Shown: positions 60,998 to 64,000 of the stretch, piece after piece
How positions within the stretch are numbered: the stretch's first letter is position 1
Layout of the letters: every line of letters begins with the position of its first letter
From: Paenibacillus paridis
GTDB lineage: Bacteria > Bacillota > Bacilli > Paenibacillales > Paenibacillaceae
NCBI RefSeq assembly: GCF_006345825.1
Contig: NZ_VCIX01000092.1
Span: 248,001-312,000 of the forward strand
Reading direction: 5' to 3'
DNA length: 64,000 nucleotides
Translations under genes and position numbers: made by a program
Notes under the pieces: model-generated
What the model was told of the DNA's origin: nothing
Database searches by the model: none
Seen by the model: the letters and a program-made list of their open reading frames with translations, nothing else

Positions 60998-62740
60998 TTA
61001 TTGTTTATCCAGCGGTAGACGCAGCATGATCCGTGATCCTCCCCCTGGACTACTGTCAATCGTGAAGGTGAACGATTCGCCGTAGCATATTTTCAAGCGA
61101 GTTATGACATTTTTCATTCCGATGGAATCGCCCATGATCGCTTCCTCATGGAGGTAATGATTAAGCTCGCTGATCTTCTCTTGATCCATGCCCACCCCGT
61201 TGTCTGCAATAAGGAAGACAACCTGTCCTAGTTCTTGCGCAATCTGAATCGTAATATAACCGATGCCTGGCACGTTCTCGATGCCATGAATGCTTGCATT
61301 TTCTACAAACGGCAAAAAGGTCATCTTCGGAATTTCAATATCCAGCAGGGATTGATCCACTTCGATATGAAACTCCAGTTTCGTGTCGAAACGGTACTTC
61401 TGAATTTCTAGAAAGCTTTCCATCAATTCAAGTTCCTCGCGAATCGTAACGAAGCTACGTTTCCAAATAATGGATTTACGGAAAATTTTCGCCATGTTCT
61501 GAATCGTCTTGGCCGTTTGTAACTCACCCTTCATCTGACTCCGCATTCGGATCGTCTCCAGCGCATTGAATAAAAAGTGAGGGTTGATCTGACTGTGCAG
61601 CGCATGCAGCTGGGCTTGTCTTTGGCTTAGCTCCAGCTCTTTTTTCTGTATTTCAGTTACATACACATCATTGATCAGATTCTCAATCCGCTCGCTCATT
61701 CGGTTGAATTCCACTGCAAGCTCGCCGACCTCATCTCGTTCCCGATAATAAGGAATACGTTCGAAATTTTTGCCTTTGACGGACTTCATGTGTTTCAAGA
61801 TTTTTTGAATGCGTGTATGGATCGAGCGGGAAACAATCACAATCACGATCGTAGGCACAAGGAAGTTAATCCCTGCAAACCAAAGGATAAATTGCCCTGA
61901 TTGTCTGACATCATACAATATTTTCTCTTCATCCATGACCCCGTAGATTGTCCAGTCTCCCAAATAGCGATTATTGTGATATTGCTTGCTAATGATGATA
62001 GCTTTATTCGGTACAGGTATTTCCTTGAGACTTAGTGTTCGTCCTGTTGCGATCAGATCACTGGGTTGACCGCTGGACAGTCGGCCGTAACGGGCCTGAG
62101 AAGACGGGTCCAGAAAGTAAAAATCCCCCTTAAAGCTGGATAAATCTAGAATTTGACTAATATAACTCATGTTTAAGTCGATTTTCATTACATGCTCATA
62201 GGTCTCGATTCGTTGATCGGATAGCTTTTGAATAACGCTGATACTGTCGGATGTCACGTACAAATAGGGATACGTGTTATTGGAGTTTTTGATTTGGTGA
62301 TACCAATCGCTGTTCCGCATCTCATCCTCGAGCCTGATAATATGGCTCGAGGCCAGGATCGTCGGATTGTCACTCATAATCACAACGGAGCTGATGGTTT
62401 TGTACTCCTTGTCGGCTCGATTAAACAGATTTGAAATGCTATTCAGCGATTCCACATAGTGGTCATGAGAGGCATGGACGGTGTTTAAATGATTGTTGAG
62501 CTGCTTGTTAATCGAATACAGATAGGAAGTACCCGCTGCATCTTCAATGACTGCGCCTAATTCGCCTTTCAATTGATTTATCGCTTGTTCCGCATCTGCC
62601 GTTTTCTGATTTTTGATGTTAATGGTTGTCACATGATAGAACATTACGTTAGTCAGTACGATCGGTAAGAAAACGCATACAATATAGATGAAAATCAGCT
62701 TGTTACGGAGCTTCAAATGATGAAACCGATATTTAAACAC
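60998..62740 (-). CDS. Sensor histidine kinase (YesM type)
   Basis: The 580-residue product has two membrane helices (~13-35 and ~283-304) around an extracellular Cache-like sensor (~40-280), a HAMP domain (~306-360), a His_kinase domain with phospho-acceptor His388 in QINPHFLFNAL, and a C-terminal ATPase with ADNGVGMD and PGGGSRI. In YesM/YesN systems it senses oligosaccharide or loaded binding protein and phosphorylates the response regulator, whose gene overlaps closely (12 bp) upstream. Its target is probably the adjacent importer operon. Confidence 0.95.
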   Translation of the reverse strand: MFKYRFHHLKLRNKLIFIYIVCVFLPIVLTNVMFYHVTTINIKNQKTADAEQAINQLKGELGAVIEDAAGTSYLYSINKQLNNHLNTVHASHDHYVESLNSISNLFNRADKEYKTISSVVIMSDNPTILASSHIIRLEDEMRNSDWYHQIKNSNNTYPYLYVTSDSISVIQKLSDQRIETYEHVMKIDLNMSYISQILDLSSFKGDFYFLDPSSQARYGRLSSGQPSDLIATGRTLSLKEIPVPNKAIIISKQYHNNRYLGDWTIYGVMDEEKILYDVRQSGQFILWFAGINFLVPTIVIVIVSRSIHTRIQKILKHMKSVKGKNFERIPYYRERDEVGELAVEFNRMSERIENLINDVYVTEIQKKELELSQRQAQLHALHSQINPHFLFNALETIRMRSQMKGELQTAKTIQNMAKIFRKSIIWKRSFVTIREELELMESFLEIQKYRFDTKLEFHIEVDQSLLDIEIPKMTFLPFVENASIHGIENVPGIGYITIQIAQELGQVVFLIADNGVGMDQEKISELNHYLHEEAIMGDSIGMKNVITRLKICYGESFTFTIDSSPGGGSRIMLRLPLDKQ

Positions 62741-62752
62741 GGGGGGACCTCC

Positions 62753-64000
62753 TTAATTTTTACCGATAATCTTATTGCGATAATCCGTTGGCGTCATGTT
62801 TTCCAGCTTTTCAAACTGTGCGGCAAAATAATCGGCATTTTGAAAGCCTACGAGTTCCGCGATTTCGTACATGCGTTTTTTCGTTTGCCGCAGCAGCCGC
62901 TTTGCCTCCTCGATGCGAAGCGAGAGCACATACTCATTGAAATAAACGCCGTAATTTTTGCGAAACAGCTGACCGAGGTAGACCGAATTCATATGAAAAT
63001 CGGAAGCAATCCCCTTTAAATAGATGTTTTCTTTGTAGTGGCTGTCGATATATTTTTTTACTTTTTCAATACTGCCCTCGTTCTTTTCGCCTCGCTTTTT
63101 CGCCATGTAGGTAGCCGCTTCTTCTATAAACTGCAAGAAAACATGCCTGATCTGCTGCAAATTGCGGTATTTCAACTGCCAATTAAGCAATTCGTCCAAC
63201 CATTGCAGCTCTTTTTCGTTTCCTCCCAGTTGTCGGATGATATTGATGATAGCAATCATAATTCGCCTTATCGTATTCGTAACGGCACCTGATGCGAAAT
63301 GCCGTTCCTGAAAGGCAATGAAAATAGCGTCAATTGCGGATTGGTAACCTTCTTTTTGATTGGCTTCAATCTCATAGATGAGCTTGCTGTGCAGTTGTTC
63401 ATCCACATCAAAGTAATATAAGGGAAGCTCCTGCAGCTCCGAAGCTATAAAGATGCCGTTAAAGCCGGCAGCAAAACGATAATTCAAGCATTCCTCGGCA
63501 CTGATTCCGGATTGAGCGATTTGTTTTAAATGGCTTGTTGAATGACCTATAAACAAAGCTATCGTCGTTGCAAGCTCCGTCTCCAGCGTTTCAAGCAGCT
63601 TGGTGTAGTTCGTCCGCTCTGCATTGTTTTGCTCGTCCAGCCAAAACTGAGGCACAATAAAGCCATATTGATTGTACGCGCGTACATGAATGAGCAGAGC
63701 TTGCCCCTCATGATGGAAATAGTGCTGGAGTGCCGTTTGCAGTGCTGGAAAATAGTCAATTGCCCCTTGAGGTTGCCTATCCTGTATTTCTGCGATGATA
63801 TACGTGTACGAAGAGCTGAGCGGAAGCTCCAGCGCATGAGCAATCCGCGCCATCACTTGCTCGTCTGGTTCGGTCTGCAGCAAGCTTTCGATGACAGTTT
63901 CGATAAGCGGCTTTTCTCTCGTTATGGACAAGAGCTGTTTTTGGTTCAGCGTATTGGCTATTTTTTTTAAGGTGGAAGTAAACTCCTGTTCATCAACCGG
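62753..64000 (-). CDS. AraC-type response regulator (YesN type), partial
   Basis: The frame runs off the right edge on its 5' side; 416 codons are in the window and the open frame continues through base 64000. The visible part has the end of the receiver (KPVDEQEFTSTLKKI), a long middle region and a C-terminal AraC helix-turn-helix pair (LKGIASDFHMNSVYLGQLFRK and MYEIAELVGFQNADYFAAQFEK). With the YesM-type kinase 12 bp downstream it forms a two-component system that likely activates the minus-strand importer operon. The truncated fragment at 31.8 kb resembles its DNA-binding end. Confidence 0.92.
   Translation of the reverse strand, partial: PVDEQEFTSTLKKIANTLNQKQLLSITREKPLIETVIESLLQTEPDEQVMARIAHALELPLSSSYTYIIAEIQDRQPQGAIDYFPALQTALQHYFHHEGQALLIHVRAYNQYGFIVPQFWLDEQNNAERTNYTKLLETLETELATTIALFIGHSTSHLKQIAQSGISAEECLNYRFAAGFNGIFIASELQELPLYYFDVDEQLHSKLIYEIEANQKEGYQSAIDAIFIAFQERHFASGAVTNTIRRIMIAIINIIRQLGGNEKELQWLDELLNWQLKYRNLQQIRHVFLQFIEEAATYMAKKRGEKNEGSIEKVKKYIDSHYKENIYLKGIASDFHMNSVYLGQLFRKNYGVYFNEYVLSLRIEEAKRLLRQTKKRMYEIAELVGFQNADYFAAQFEKLENMTPTDYRNKIIGKN

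Overview
The window reads as a chromosomal segment of a plant-polysaccharide-degrading Paenibacillus or close relative (Firmicutes, Paenibacillaceae). The evidence is family content, not a database search: SLH-anchored giant exoproteins, LplA/LplB/YtcP-type sugar importers with no ATPase gene alongside, YesM/YesN two-component pairs, membrane-anchored AraC regulators, CcpA-type cre sites and a GH11 xylanase very close to the Bacillus XynA type. Strong AGGAGG-type ribosome binding sites and compact hairpin terminators fit this. No rRNA, tRNA, CRISPR array or prophage was seen.

Layout. 1-750: the end of an AraC-type response regulator and a decayed IS66 transposase tail with its right terminal repeat. 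1.2-4.6 kb (minus): an esterase carrying a cohesin and a dockerin, followed by a cohesin-SLH surface protein. 5.2-8.2 kb: a GNAT acetyltransferase, a small membrane protein, GH11 xylanase and an SUMF1-like lipoprotein. 8.5-21 kb: an ABC importer (two permeases, binding lipoprotein), a 2603-residue secreted modular protein (GH99-like domain plus pectinesterase-like beta-helix) and a zinc-less medium-chain dehydrogenase. 21.1-25.2 kb (minus): GH3 enzyme and its membrane-anchored AraC regulator. 25.4-31.7 kb: an operon of SGNH hydrolase, arabinose/fucose-isomerase-like enzyme, an unrecognised 826-residue protein and a second SGNH hydrolase. 31.8-33.2 kb: AraC fragment and a small SLH-like protein.

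33.4-48.2 kb is a second polysaccharide-utilisation locus: an 824-codon-class cytosolic enzyme candidate, a divergent AraC regulator, an importer (binding protein and two permeases) and a 2431-residue SLH-anchored exoprotein whose N-terminal ~1000 residues recall DUF5695. Its control region holds a 15-bp direct repeat spaced 21 bp upstream of a promoter, a cre-like site at the start point, and several TAAACGTTTA palindromes.

48.3-49.9 kb: alpha/beta hydrolase divergent from a TetR regulator with twin palindromic operators. 50.0-56.9 kb: an IclR regulator and three genes that together make the lower Weimberg route (pentonate dehydratase, 2-keto-3-deoxypentonate dehydratase, 2-oxoglutarate semialdehyde dehydrogenase), then a GH43 enzyme. 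57.1-64.0 kb (minus): another LplABC-type importer with a cre site on its promoter, and a YesM/YesN sensor pair running off the right edge.

Taken together, secreted xylanase, esterase and surface proteins would cut plant polysaccharide outside, three importers would bring in oligosaccharides, and intracellular GH43, GH3, isomerase and oxidative pentose enzymes would finish breakdown. Each cluster has its own local regulator and CcpA appears to overlay glucose repression. The most promising unexplained parts are the 826-residue protein and the pair of 824-class and DUF5695-like proteins.
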